From the NCBI GenBank assembly GCA_023954635.1, contig JAGSHI010000013.1, forward strand, positions 1 through 44,511: a stretch of 44,511 bases of DNA, given 5' to 3'. Made by a program: the position numbers and the translations under genes. Of the stretch, positions 7,476-15,786 are shown piece after piece. Origin of the DNA: Bacteriovoracaceae bacterium. GTDB taxonomy: Bacteria; Bdellovibrionota; Bacteriovoracia; Bacteriovoracales; Bacteriovoracaceae. The stretch's first letter is position 1. Each line of letters begins with the position of its first letter. The notes under the pieces were generated by a model. That model had not been told where the DNA came from and did no database searches. It saw only the letters and a program-made list of their open reading frames with translations.

Positions 7476-9759
7476 ATGACGCCAACTTGCTTTGACTTTG
7501 ATTCATATACTGTGCAACATAATCACCAATAATTTTTTTATCATTTTGACCTAAATTCACAAACATTAAGCCAACTCCACGGGGTCTTTTATCTGCAATA
7601 TTTTTGATTTGAACTTCACAGCTAAAGGACTCACTCAAAGCTCCCTGCTTGAAGAAAACTTTTCCGAGGGTATCTTGCTTAAGTACATTTTCATCTATTT
7701 TATTTAATTCTATAAATATCCCACCGGAGCTTAAGGAAGTACAATAACCCTTATATTCCTCTTCCCCAACTTCAAGAAGAACAATTTCATAAAAAGGTGC
7801 TCTGTAACTTCCTCTTTTAATGAAGTATTTAGTTAGCCGTACGCCGTTTTCTTCATAGGAGTGTTCCTGAATGGGCACACAAAACTCTGTATATTCTCCC
7901 ATAGTTTTCCATTTACCACTTTCCTCACTTTTTAAATAAGTGTTACGTCTATCAATTTCGCCATCTTCTTTTTGATAATATAATTCACTGAATTTATGGG
8001 GACCTGTAACGATATCACCAACTTTCATATACCAAGTCTCTTCATTTGAAATTTCAAAAGAGTCTCCAACCAAGCGATGTAGCTCTTTTCTTTCGTATTC
8101 ATTCTGAGCTTCTTTATAAACCTTAAGTTCTTCAATCAATTGATGGGCCTTGGTCGACTCTTGATCACTATCCTCTTTCTCTTGTTTTAAGTCATCATAA
8201 TCATCATTTAACTTTTCTAATTCTTCCTGCAGATTCTTCAAGTTAATTTGCATAGACTTTGTTCGTTCTTGTTCTTCTTCAAACTTTAAACGAATTTCTT
8301 CAGCATCTGACGATTCAGAATCAACAGACTTAAGCTTTCTTACAACAGCATTATACTTTTCAGCGATATCAGTTAGGTTATTTTTTAGTTTAGAATTTTG
8401 GCTAGCAAGTTTATTAATTTTACTTTCTTGTGAAGTCGCAACTAGCGTAAGTTTTTTAACTTGTTTTTCTGATTTCTGCTTATCAATGAGTATATTTTCA
8501 TATTCAACACTATTATCTACAGTATTCCTCTTTCTATCGGCCTGGGGAACAGTTAATCTCTGGTTAAGTTTAGTTTTTAAAGTAGAAATTTCATATTCCA
8601 ACTCCTTAGAGTAATTTTGCCACTTCTTTACTAGCTCAATTTGTTTAGATTTGTTATCACCATTTCCTAAACTAGAGTAAGAAATTGTTTGTTCCAGATT
8701 TTTAAAATCTTCAATGACAAGTTTAACTTTACGAGTAAGATCTTTTTGCTCTTTAGATAATCCATTAACACCATCTTCCACTTTCTCTACAATTCTTTTA
8801 TCAAGAGCTTCTCTTCGCTCCAACAAGTCAGAAACTATTTTAGACTGTTTACTAACTAGGTCGATCACACCTTCAAACTTCTCGTCTCTATCGACTTGTC
8901 CATTTTCTATCTCTAAAATTAACTTATGAAAATCTTCAATCTTTGACAAAGCATTAACATTTAAATCTGACGTATCTTCTATTTTCTTAATTAAACGATT
9001 TTCAACATCACCATAGAGCTTTTCGAGAGAATCTTGAATAAAACTGTCTTGATGGAGAGATTCTCTTTGTTTCATTTTATATTTAACTTCACTTAGTTCT
9101 TCTAAAAAGCAATTCGCTTTTTCTTTAGTTTTTATATACTCATTCTCAATAATTTTTAATCGACCAATTTCTTTTAATTTTTCATTTAGAGAGTCTTGTA
9201 AATCATTAAACTTATTTTCAAGCTCACTGTAGCGATGATCAGACGCTGTAACTTTTTTATTAGATGTTTTAATTTGATCTTTTAAAAGAGTTAACTTTTC
9301 TTTTTCAACTGATTCCATAAAGAGCTTACGATCCGTATACTCTCCAAGCTTTTGCTCAAACCAATTCATTCTCTTTTCTAAGACACTCCATTTAATTTCA
9401 TCTTTTTCAGCTAAACTTGAAAATTCTCGGTTGTATCCTCTCAGAATATCTTTTAATTCGTCATTTACACCAATATTTTGCTCAATTAAATCTTCTGACT
9501 TTTCAGCTCTCTCGGCCCTTGAGACGAGATTAAATTTTGGTATAGGCGGTGGATGCCAATCTGGTGCAAAAGGTGTTTTTTCATGAAATGGAAAGCTATG
9601 TTTTTCAAATTCAGTAATTTTAAATATAGGAGACCACATTCTTTTTTCAAGAATATATAGATGATCATTGAACAGGATTTTACCTGCTACAAGATACTCA
9701 AGAACGGTTTCTTTGTTGGCGGAGACCAGTTCTTTCGACTCTGGTCCAAGCCAAATCAT
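7474..9759 (-). CDS. Long coiled-coil protein with GYF-like and C-terminal PilZ domains
   Basis: 761 aa, no signal peptide. The N-terminal 60 residues look like a small WxP-containing module. From about 85 to 560 the sequence is charged and heptad-like (KSEDLIEQN, LKTKLNQRL, LQEELEKLNDDYDDLKQ), predicting long coiled coil. Residues 575-625 (WYMKVGDIVTGPHKFSEL) match the GYF_2-type module. The C-terminal PilZ domain has RGSYR at 649-653, the RxxxR cyclic-di-GMP motif, and SLSSGG near 675-680 in place of the usual D/NxSxxG, then RGVGLMFVNL. It is likely a cytoplasmic cyclic-di-GMP receptor that relays binding through a long rod. The SD-like AGGAGGAGA is about 18 nt from the ATG, which is unusually far. 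It faces the receiver/HD-GYP gene across a metalloprotease gene. PilZ call is firm. Confidence 0.85.
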   Translation of the reverse strand: MIWLGPESKELVSANKETVLEYLVAGKILFNDHLYILEKRMWSPIFKITEFEKHSFPFHEKTPFAPDWHPPPIPKFNLVSRAERAEKSEDLIEQNIGVNDELKDILRGYNREFSSLAEKDEIKWSVLEKRMNWFEQKLGEYTDRKLFMESVEKEKLTLLKDQIKTSNKKVTASDHRYSELENKFNDLQDSLNEKLKEIGRLKIIENEYIKTKEKANCFLEELSEVKYKMKQRESLHQDSFIQDSLEKLYGDVENRLIKKIEDTSDLNVNALSKIEDFHKLILEIENGQVDRDEKFEGVIDLVSKQSKIVSDLLERREALDKRIVEKVEDGVNGLSKEQKDLTRKVKLVIEDFKNLEQTISYSSLGNGDNKSKQIELVKKWQNYSKELEYEISTLKTKLNQRLTVPQADRKRNTVDNSVEYENILIDKQKSEKQVKKLTLVATSQESKINKLASQNSKLKNNLTDIAEKYNAVVRKLKSVDSESSDAEEIRLKFEEEQERTKSMQINLKNLQEELEKLNDDYDDLKQEKEDSDQESTKAHQLIEELKVYKEAQNEYERKELHRLVGDSFEISNEETWYMKVGDIVTGPHKFSELYYQKEDGEIDRRNTYLKSEESGKWKTMGEYTEFCVPIQEHSYEENGVRLTKYFIKRGSYRAPFYEIVLLEVGEEEYKGYCTSLSSGGIFIELNKIDENVLKQDTLGKVFFKQGALSESFSCEVQIKNIADKRPRGVGLMFVNLGQNDKKIIGDYVAQYMNQSQSKLAS

Positions 9760-9979
9760 ATATGGATTACCGATCGAATCTCCTCCTACAAAACGGACTT
9801 ATCCGCTTAACTTTTCGGGTAAAACAAAAGAAAACATAAACGCCAATAATATCAACGAGTTACAGACTGATTAATGTTTCGACACTGTCAATTTTTAAAC
9901 AATAATGAGGCTTTTTATTATTACAAATTCATATACTTATGGAAGATTAAATTGGCACATGCATTGCAATATTTTTGTT

Positions 9980-10522
9980 ATGAATAGACTTGTATCAATT
10001 ACCCTAGTTTTCCTTGGTATTTTTAGCTCCTCTTGTGGAATTAATAAACACTTTGATAAACAAAAAAAACCAGAGGGCTATGTACGACAGTTTTCTACGA
10101 CTGATGATAGATTTAAGTCTCATGTAACAAAGTTTGAAAACCATGCAAAGATAAAAACTGGGAATATGAATTTCAAAATTAATGATATTCCTATCAATTT
10201 TGGTGATACAGAGAATGAACAATACGTCGGTGTTTGTTTTTCTTATAGTGATGGAAAAAAAGAAATTCTTATAAAAGCCATTTGGTGGAACATGGCCTCA
10301 AATGATGCTAAAGAATCACTCATATTTCATGAGCTAGGCCATTGTGCACTAGACAGAAACCACAATGAAGATCATATATTAAATTCTAAAGGTGAGAAAA
10401 TAAGAGCAAGTGTGATGCACCCAGCGATTGTTTCTTCAAGAGATTACAATGAGTATTATGATGGATATGTACATGAGTTGTTTACGACAGATAAAGGTAT
10501 TTTAACCTCATTATTTAACTAG
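9980..10522 (+). CDS. Putative zinc metalloprotease lipoprotein
   Basis: 180 aa from ATG 9980. In-frame ATGs at 9905 and 9959 are possible, but none has a clear ribosome binding site, and this one gives a clean lipoprotein signal MNRLVSITLVFLGIFSSSC. The active-site motif is HELGHCALDRNH: HExxH with a third His, so probably Zn2+ bound. It is followed downstream by SVMHP, which looks like the Met-turn of metzincins. The third His is one residue later than in the classical HExxHxxGxxH, which is odd. Probably a cell-envelope peptidase. The 3' end overlaps the convergent receiver/HD-GYP gene by 8 bp. Protease fold is likely; exact clan uncertain. Confidence 0.75.
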   Translation: MNRLVSITLVFLGIFSSSCGINKHFDKQKKPEGYVRQFSTTDDRFKSHVTKFENHAKIKTGNMNFKINDIPINFGDTENEQYVGVCFSYSDGKKEILIKAIWWNMASNDAKESLIFHELGHCALDRNHNEDHILNSKGEKIRASVMHPAIVSSRDYNEYYDGYVHELFTTDKGILTSLFN

Positions 10523-11918
10523 CTTCAGAAACTTCCTCACTTTCTTCTTGATTAGAATCATCTATATTAAATATCTTCAAAAATGCAGTATAAGCACTCT
10601 CAAAATGACATTCATAATATGTTTCTTTCATATACTTTAGTATTAAGTTTGTTTTACTAGGGTCAAAGTCATAAGAATACATTTGTTCAACTAGATCGTG
10701 TGCGAAAATAAATACCGAAGAAAGCGGGTGTATATGCTTACTCGTTAACCCCCTTGGAAATCCAGAACCATCTGGTTTTTCGTGATGCTCAAGTATTATG
10801 GTAGAGACTTCATTATGAATCGCATCGTTTTCATTAACTAAATCTGATGCATCCTTACTGTGACTAAAGTATTTGTCCTGATCTTGTTTTGATATTTCAG
10901 ATATAGAATCCATATCATGTGCTTCCATCACGTTCGCTATTTCAACATCTAAAGTTGAATCATGAAGCAATGACCCTAGTAATATCTTCTCTAGGTTAGC
11001 ATCTGAGTTCCACTCTAGCTTTTCTAATATAAGACCTGCAAAAATAGCGGTTAACAGGCAATGGTCTGAATAAAAATTCTCATCGGAAGTAACTAACTCA
11101 GATACAGTTTTTAAATCAGGATCGGTTTGAAGCTTTGTTTTAACATTATCAATATTTGCAAAACTCTTCTTAAGGGCCCGTCCACTCACTCCACAAGTCA
11201 TTAACAAGCTCGATAGTACAGCTTGAGTACGAGCCCATTTTGCTTGATCAGAAAGATCAGTACTGCCATCATCCACCTGACTAAGGAATGGTGTTGAACC
11301 AATTGATACTTTAAATTCCTCAAAGTCTTTTTTACTTATATAAAGATAATCTAGACCTCGACTAAGATATCTCTGAACCTCTTCTGGTCCAAAGTCATAG
11401 TTATCATTAAACAGTCTTACATATTTAGTATTGTTTAATCTTATATAGATAGGTACTTGAGTTTTATTAAATCTTAAAAAATACAGTGTCTTCACTTTGC
11501 AAAATCTTTCAGAGACATCATCAGGATCAAAACTGGTCTGTAAGTCAAAATCAATATAATCTTCTACGGAACTCCTAAGTAATGGTTCAGTAATCGGTTT
11601 TTCGATAATTCTACAGTTTTGGCTATCCATAAAAGACTCATCTTCTAAGAATACAGATGTGTCCTCTGCCGTAGCAATAATGACTGGGATGTCTAACTTC
11701 TTATGGTCCATGAACTTATAGAGTTTGTAGCTATCACCATCACTTAATATGCTTTCTGAGATTATGATATCAAAAAGCTCACCCTCACTTAGTAAAGAAA
11801 TGGCCACATTTACTGATTCAATATCAACTATTTCGATTGATGGATTAAGATTTTCCAGAATCATTGTATAAAGGTGAATTTGATTATGATCATTTTCAAT
11901 GATCAAAATTCTTGGCAT
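10515..11918 (-). CDS. Response-regulator receiver plus HD-GYP domain protein
   Basis: 467 aa. Residues 1-120 are a CheY-like receiver (ILIIEND, IIEKP with the conserved Lys), but the phospho-acceptor position in FDIIISESIL is Glu55, not Asp. Residues 135-205 are an intermediate domain. The C-terminal HD-GYP domain has LLHD (319-320), a downstream His353, the HHEKPDGSGFPRG block (from 378) and AHD at 407-408. GYP reads GFP, a tolerated variant, and the Lys after HD is replaced (HDSTLD). HD-GYP proteins hydrolyse cyclic di-GMP. With the nearby PilZ gene this suggests a shared second-messenger theme. Transcribed convergently to the metalloprotease gene. Catalytic activity is likely but not certain. 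Confidence 0.88.
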   Translation of the reverse strand: MPRILIIENDHNQIHLYTMILENLNPSIEIVDIESVNVAISLLSEGELFDIIISESILSDGDSYKLYKFMDHKKLDIPVIIATAEDTSVFLEDESFMDSQNCRIIEKPITEPLLRSSVEDYIDFDLQTSFDPDDVSERFCKVKTLYFLRFNKTQVPIYIRLNNTKYVRLFNDNYDFGPEEVQRYLSRGLDYLYISKKDFEEFKVSIGSTPFLSQVDDGSTDLSDQAKWARTQAVLSSLLMTCGVSGRALKKSFANIDNVKTKLQTDPDLKTVSELVTSDENFYSDHCLLTAIFAGLILEKLEWNSDANLEKILLGSLLHDSTLDVEIANVMEAHDMDSISEISKQDQDKYFSHSKDASDLVNENDAIHNEVSTIILEHHEKPDGSGFPRGLTSKHIHPLSSVFIFAHDLVEQMYSYDFDPSKTNLILKYMKETYYECHFESAYTAFLKIFNIDDSNQEESEEVSEAS

Positions 11919-12153
11919 TTAAGAAGCCCTTTGTATATTTTTGTTTTAACTATTATAAATTCAAAAATTAAGGTTTTCTTATGAACCAACAAAGGTGATG
12001 TATAAGTATCAGTTTTTATGAAGTTTAAGGAAATTAAGAAATATTCAAAACAATCTTAAGGTTTGTAAAACTTGTATTATTTAGACATATATTCATGTAT
12101 TTAGAGCAGTACTGTCAGGAAATATAGTCGATTTTATATTAATTAAAATCATT

Positions 12154-13155
12154 CTATTGATAGATCAATCTTCCCTCTCTGTGATGACTTCTCCATATGT
12201 AGGCATCAATCAAGTAATGACTCATCAATGGGATAACATAAACACCCAGGAGCAGAGACTCCCATACTGTAGGGGCAACAAACAGATATTCTAAATCGAA
12301 GTCTATCAACTCTCTTTCAAAGTAAAATTCAAACCCTCCAAACACTACTGCCGTTAGAAAAATGGCTTTCCAGACGACCTTGTAATTAGGAAAGCGGTCT
12401 CTTCGCGTTTTGATTAAGCTTTGTCCCAACATTGCATAATATGGAACTCCATGAGCAACCATTAAAGGTAAAAGGATCTGGAAACCATCCTTACCTAGGT
12501 AGAAAACAAGCGTATATAAAGTGACTGGCAATATTACTGAAAGAGTCCTATTTAACAGAAATTCCCCTCTTTTGTAATTAAAGTACTCATAGATAAGATA
12601 ACTCAGCATAACAATGATATTAATGATGATTAATAGCTGAAAAAGATTTTTATTTGGATACATTAAAACATCAGATTTTGTATAGAATTCAATAATAAGG
12701 TCACTTCGAAAGTGCGCTGCAATTGCCGGGCACAAACTTAGAATATACAAAAATCTTCCACTCCATTTAGTAAACTGGCCTTCAAGTTTTTCATACCATT
12801 TTACAACACCAAAATACTGTCTTAAATGATGATAGGCAGTTATGTAGAATATAAATGAGTAAAGCCATTTAAATTGAAAGTAAAACCAAATGAAACCAAT
12901 TACAAACACAGAGAGCGGTATCCAAATATAGCGTTTAGAGCTAGACCTTTCATCTTTATGGAAATAGGTTCTCCATAAAGTCGAATAGACATGACCAGAG
13001 TCAATTAATCCCATTACGATAAAAGCTAAAATCTCGTATATATAATTATCGGCCTCAGCAGAGAGGAAATAAACTGCTGCTATTAACCCAGGAAACAATA
13101 TATAAAGAAAGTCTTTTTTTGGGTCAGTCAAAATCCATTGATTGTTTGATATCAT
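12154..13155 (-). CDS. His-rich multi-pass membrane protein, unknown
   Basis: 333 aa with about eight transmembrane segments and several conserved-looking polar motifs at membrane borders: GLIDSGHVYSTLWRTYFH near 50-66, YHHLRQYFGVVKWY, AHGVPYYAMLGQ, and the C-terminal SHYLIDAYIWRSHHREGR. The HY..DAxIWR block recurs in uncharacterised bacterial membrane proteins. The His pattern could bind metal, and a Brp/Blh-like enzyme is an alternative, but the usual motifs are absent. The 235-bp gap downstream to the HD-GYP gene contains nothing I can recognise. It follows a terminator, so it probably has its own promoter between 13156 and 13175. Confidence 0.65.
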   Translation of the reverse strand: MISNNQWILTDPKKDFLYILFPGLIAAVYFLSAEADNYIYEILAFIVMGLIDSGHVYSTLWRTYFHKDERSSSKRYIWIPLSVFVIGFIWFYFQFKWLYSFIFYITAYHHLRQYFGVVKWYEKLEGQFTKWSGRFLYILSLCPAIAAHFRSDLIIEFYTKSDVLMYPNKNLFQLLIIINIIVMLSYLIYEYFNYKRGEFLLNRTLSVILPVTLYTLVFYLGKDGFQILLPLMVAHGVPYYAMLGQSLIKTRRDRFPNYKVVWKAIFLTAVVFGGFEFYFERELIDFDLEYLFVAPTVWESLLLGVYVIPLMSHYLIDAYIWRSHHREGRLIYQ

Positions 13156-13171
13156 ATTTAGATTTTACAAT

Positions 13172-13201
13172 AAAAAAGGTCTCCATGAAATGGAGACCTT
13201 T
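13172..13201 (-). terminator. Strong intrinsic terminator after the EEP-family gene
   Basis: AAAGGTCTCCAT (13175-13186) pairs perfectly with ATGGAGACCTTT (13190-13201), a 12-bp stem with a GAA loop. On the minus strand it is followed by a run of six T (complement of 13172-13177), the classic Rho-independent form. It lies 22 bp after the stop of the minus-strand EEP gene. Confidence 0.88.
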
Positions 13202-13222
13202 ATATAAATATATATTATAATT

Positions 13223-14092
13223 TTACTTAGAAGCGATATTTGAAGACTTTCCATCATCGACAGCAACTTCAAAATACATTGCCTTGTGATCAGAAGACTT
13301 TAATTTCCCCAATACTTCTGAATCAATTACTTTAAGCCCTCTTGTGAAAGTAAAGTCAATTATAAGTTTAGTAAAGGCAGATTTCATTCTTTCGTCATTC
13401 CTAAACTGCATATCTTTGAAACCTAATCTTTGAACAAGGTTTCTTTGTAAATAATCAATTCTTTTTTGTCTATTTGTATTAAAATCACCTGCAAAGATAA
13501 TTGGACCACGGTGACCACTCATGGACTTAATTGCATCATCAATTTGTCTATAAAACGCTTTGTTTGATGTCACATTCATACCGTGAATATTAATGATTAA
13601 TAAATCATTATGTCCTTCAATTGGATAGCTGCCAATAGTTAGAACCTTTGGAGTATTTACAACTGGTTCCCTATCTCGTGATCTACTTATTTTTGTATAT
13701 GATGGTTCAACGTGAGACCCAATCATTGTCCCAGAATATATATGCTTCTTAAATCTATATCTAAAAGAAATTCCGACATCAAATCTAAATCCTAGGAAAT
13801 GATCTAATGAATCAATAACATGTTTAGAATTATATAATTCCTGTATCATCAAGATATCTCTATCTTCACCAAGCCGTGTAAAGTCATCATAAAATCCCTT
13901 GTCTTTACCTTTGTGAATATTCCACACTAAGACTTTAATACTTTCGGGGTTTAAAGCGCTTGTAGAAGACTTCCCCATAACTAGATGCGATTTTTTAAGC
14001 TTCGGTACTTTAGTAAAAAAGAAGGCCTCAGCATTTCCAACATACAGAAAGACGAAAAGCAGTGAAAGGATGTGCAGATTTACTCGAGACAT
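13223..14092 (-). CDS. Exported endonuclease/exonuclease/phosphatase (EEP) family protein
   Basis: 289 aa from ATG 14092, chosen because GGAG lies 6 nt upstream and the signal peptide starts here (NLHILSLLFVFLYVGNAEA). The EEP-fold residues appear in order: VLVWNIHKG with the early Asn, ILMIQELYNS with the metal-binding Glu, IINIHGMN, IIFAGDFNTN (D-x-N) and the final SSDHKAMYFEV (DH). This fold covers Mg2+-dependent DNases, phosphodiesterases and inositol or lipid phosphatases. An exported one could cut extracellular DNA or phospholipid headgroups. A perfect terminator follows. An in-frame ATG at 14158 lacks a comparable ribosome binding site. Family is confident; substrate is not. Confidence 0.87.
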   Translation of the reverse strand: MSRVNLHILSLLFVFLYVGNAEAFFFTKVPKLKKSHLVMGKSSTSALNPESIKVLVWNIHKGKDKGFYDDFTRLGEDRDILMIQELYNSKHVIDSLDHFLGFRFDVGISFRYRFKKHIYSGTMIGSHVEPSYTKISRSRDREPVVNTPKVLTIGSYPIEGHNDLLIINIHGMNVTSNKAFYRQIDDAIKSMSGHRGPIIFAGDFNTNRQKRIDYLQRNLVQRLGFKDMQFRNDERMKSAFTKLIIDFTFTRGLKVIDSEVLGKLKSSDHKAMYFEVAVDDGKSSNIASK

Positions 14093-14263
14093 TTTGATCT
14101 CCAATTGTTCTAATTTTAGGTCTTGCTTTCTGTTCGGCTTCGAATCAATTGCCTTCAAAAAAATATGATTACTTATCTAGAAGGTGAAAAATTTTCCTAT
14201 TTATTATGAGTTTTCAGTTAGATGGAGCTTTCCAAACCAGCATAAAATGTTTAGATTAAGTAG

Positions 14264-14614
14264 ATGAAAACACTTTTTTTCTTATTAATGCTTATTCAAG
14301 CTACTCAAGTCACTGCCTCTGATAAGCTTTACTGCAGTCTCTATAATGCCTTTAAGTACAAAGATGCTGTTACTAAGCTCAGAAACGACAAACAAATGCA
14401 TTGCTCAATGTCCTGCCTTATCGCTAGGAAGTGTAAAACATTAGAAGTTGTTGCAATTGGTTTTATTAAAGAGTTTGTTGATGCTTTAGGGTATGGAACA
14501 CCTGACCCTTATGATATTAAGGCCAACTTAGAAGGTATTAGTATTGCTAAAAAGGGAGCATCTGAAAAAAGTTGCTATGATAAGTGTATAAAACTTTATC
14601 CGGAAATTAAATGA
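14264..14614 (+). CDS. Cysteine-rich secreted protein
   Basis: 116 aa with a Sec signal (TLFFLLMLIQATQVTAS) and no lipobox. The mature domain carries MHCSMSCLIARKCK, then GFIKEFVDALG, DPYDIKANLEG and a closing CYDKC. The order HC..SC..(R/K).C, KE..D, D.kAN..G resembles a short domain I associate with C-terminal regions of some RHS/polymorphic toxin proteins. That likeness is from memory and unverified. Six or seven cysteines suggest disulfides in the periplasm or outside. The last 4 bp (ATGA) overlap the start of the M19 dipeptidase gene, implying translational coupling. Function is unknown. Confidence 0.7.
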   Translation: MKTLFFLLMLIQATQVTASDKLYCSLYNAFKYKDAVTKLRNDKQMHCSMSCLIARKCKTLEVVAIGFIKEFVDALGYGTPDPYDIKANLEGISIAKKGASEKSCYDKCIKLYPEIK

Positions 14615-15786
14615 ATAGTAATAAGATTAAAAAATATATTTTCCCCCTATTGCTTCTCATTTGTGTAGTTTCTATTTCAGTCCATTATCTTGTTCCCATT
14701 TATCTTCAATCAAATATGATGGGAGAATTTAACAAGGGTGTATTTAGTAATAAAAAAGGTCACGAACTCCACCCCAAATTATTTGTAGCTGATATGCATG
14801 CAGATGTTTTATTATGGGAACGAGATTTTTTTTCTAGAAATGATTATGGTCATGTTGACCTTCCACGTCTCCAAGAGGGAAACGTATCACTTCAAATTTT
14901 TACAATCGTCACTAAAGCTCCAAAGTCCATGAATATCAACAAAACTGATGATTCTGGTCTAGATCGCATCACACCACTATCAATAGTTCAAGGCTGGCCT
15001 ATTCAAAGTTGGTTTAGTTTATTTTCTAGAGCTGTACATCAGATTTCAAGATTAAAGAAATGGGAATCTAGAAGCAAAAACCAACTTATGATTATTAGAA
15101 GTCGCAAAGACATGCGAGACTTTATTGAATTGAAAACATTTCAAAAAAAAATGGTAGCTGCTATCATTGGACTTGAAGGTGCACATGCACTTGAAAAAGA
15201 TCTCATAAAGTTGAAAGTTCTTTTCCAGGAAGGATTAAGAGTTTTAGGTTTAACTCACTTTTTTGACAATGCAGTTGCAGGTTCTGCACACGGTGTAAAG
15301 AAAGGTGGATTAACAAAGTTTGGGAAAGAAGTAATAGAAAGGGCCAATAAATACGGGATCATCTTTGATTTATCGCATCTTTCTGAAAAAGCATCCTTTG
15401 AAGTTATAAAACTATCTAAGAAGCCTGTTATTAACACACATACAGGCCTAAGAGGTAAGTGTAAAAATGAAAGAAATATATCTGACGAACTTGCAAAGGC
15501 CGTAGCAGAAACAGGCGGAATTATCGGAATCGGATTTTGGCCAACAGCAACCTGTGGTCAAACGACAAAAAGTATAGTTGACATGATTAAGTATGCTACA
15601 GAGCTAGTAGGAGTAGAACATGTTGGACTTGGAAGTGATTTTGACGGTACCGTAAAAACGCCTATTGATAGTTCCAGTATGAAGTCTATTACATCAGAGT
15701 TAATTGTTGCAGGTTATTCTAATGAAGATATTGCAAAAATAATGGGTGGGAACCTAAAAGAATTCTTTTTAAAGTATTTGCCCTAA
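14611..15786 (+). CDS. Peptidase M19 (membrane dipeptidase family)
   Basis: 391 aa. An N-terminal anchor (residues 9-30) is followed by a TIM-barrel metal site typical of renal dipeptidase: H63xD65 in ADMHAD, bridging Glu189 in GLEGAHAL, His256 in DLSHLS, His277 in NTHTGLRG, and Asp in GLGSDFDG. All expected Zn ligands are present, so it should be active. Members hydrolyse dipeptides, including D-amino-acid ones, so a role in processing peptidoglycan- or prey-derived dipeptides is an inference. It is translationally coupled to the upstream cysteine-rich protein by ATGA. The 3' end overlaps the convergent ALDH gene by 4 bp. Confidence 0.92.
   Translation: MNSNKIKKYIFPLLLLICVVSISVHYLVPIYLQSNMMGEFNKGVFSNKKGHELHPKLFVADMHADVLLWERDFFSRNDYGHVDLPRLQEGNVSLQIFTIVTKAPKSMNINKTDDSGLDRITPLSIVQGWPIQSWFSLFSRAVHQISRLKKWESRSKNQLMIIRSRKDMRDFIELKTFQKKMVAAIIGLEGAHALEKDLIKLKVLFQEGLRVLGLTHFFDNAVAGSAHGVKKGGLTKFGKEVIERANKYGIIFDLSHLSEKASFEVIKLSKKPVINTHTGLRGKCKNERNISDELAKAVAETGGIIGIGFWPTATCGQTTKSIVDMIKYATELVGVEHVGLGSDFDGTVKTPIDSSSMKSITSELIVAGYSNEDIAKIMGGNLKEFFLKYLP

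Noticed and set aside
10004-10222. Minus-strand open frame of 72 codons
   Set aside because: Antisense to the metalloprotease gene, with no signal or motif.
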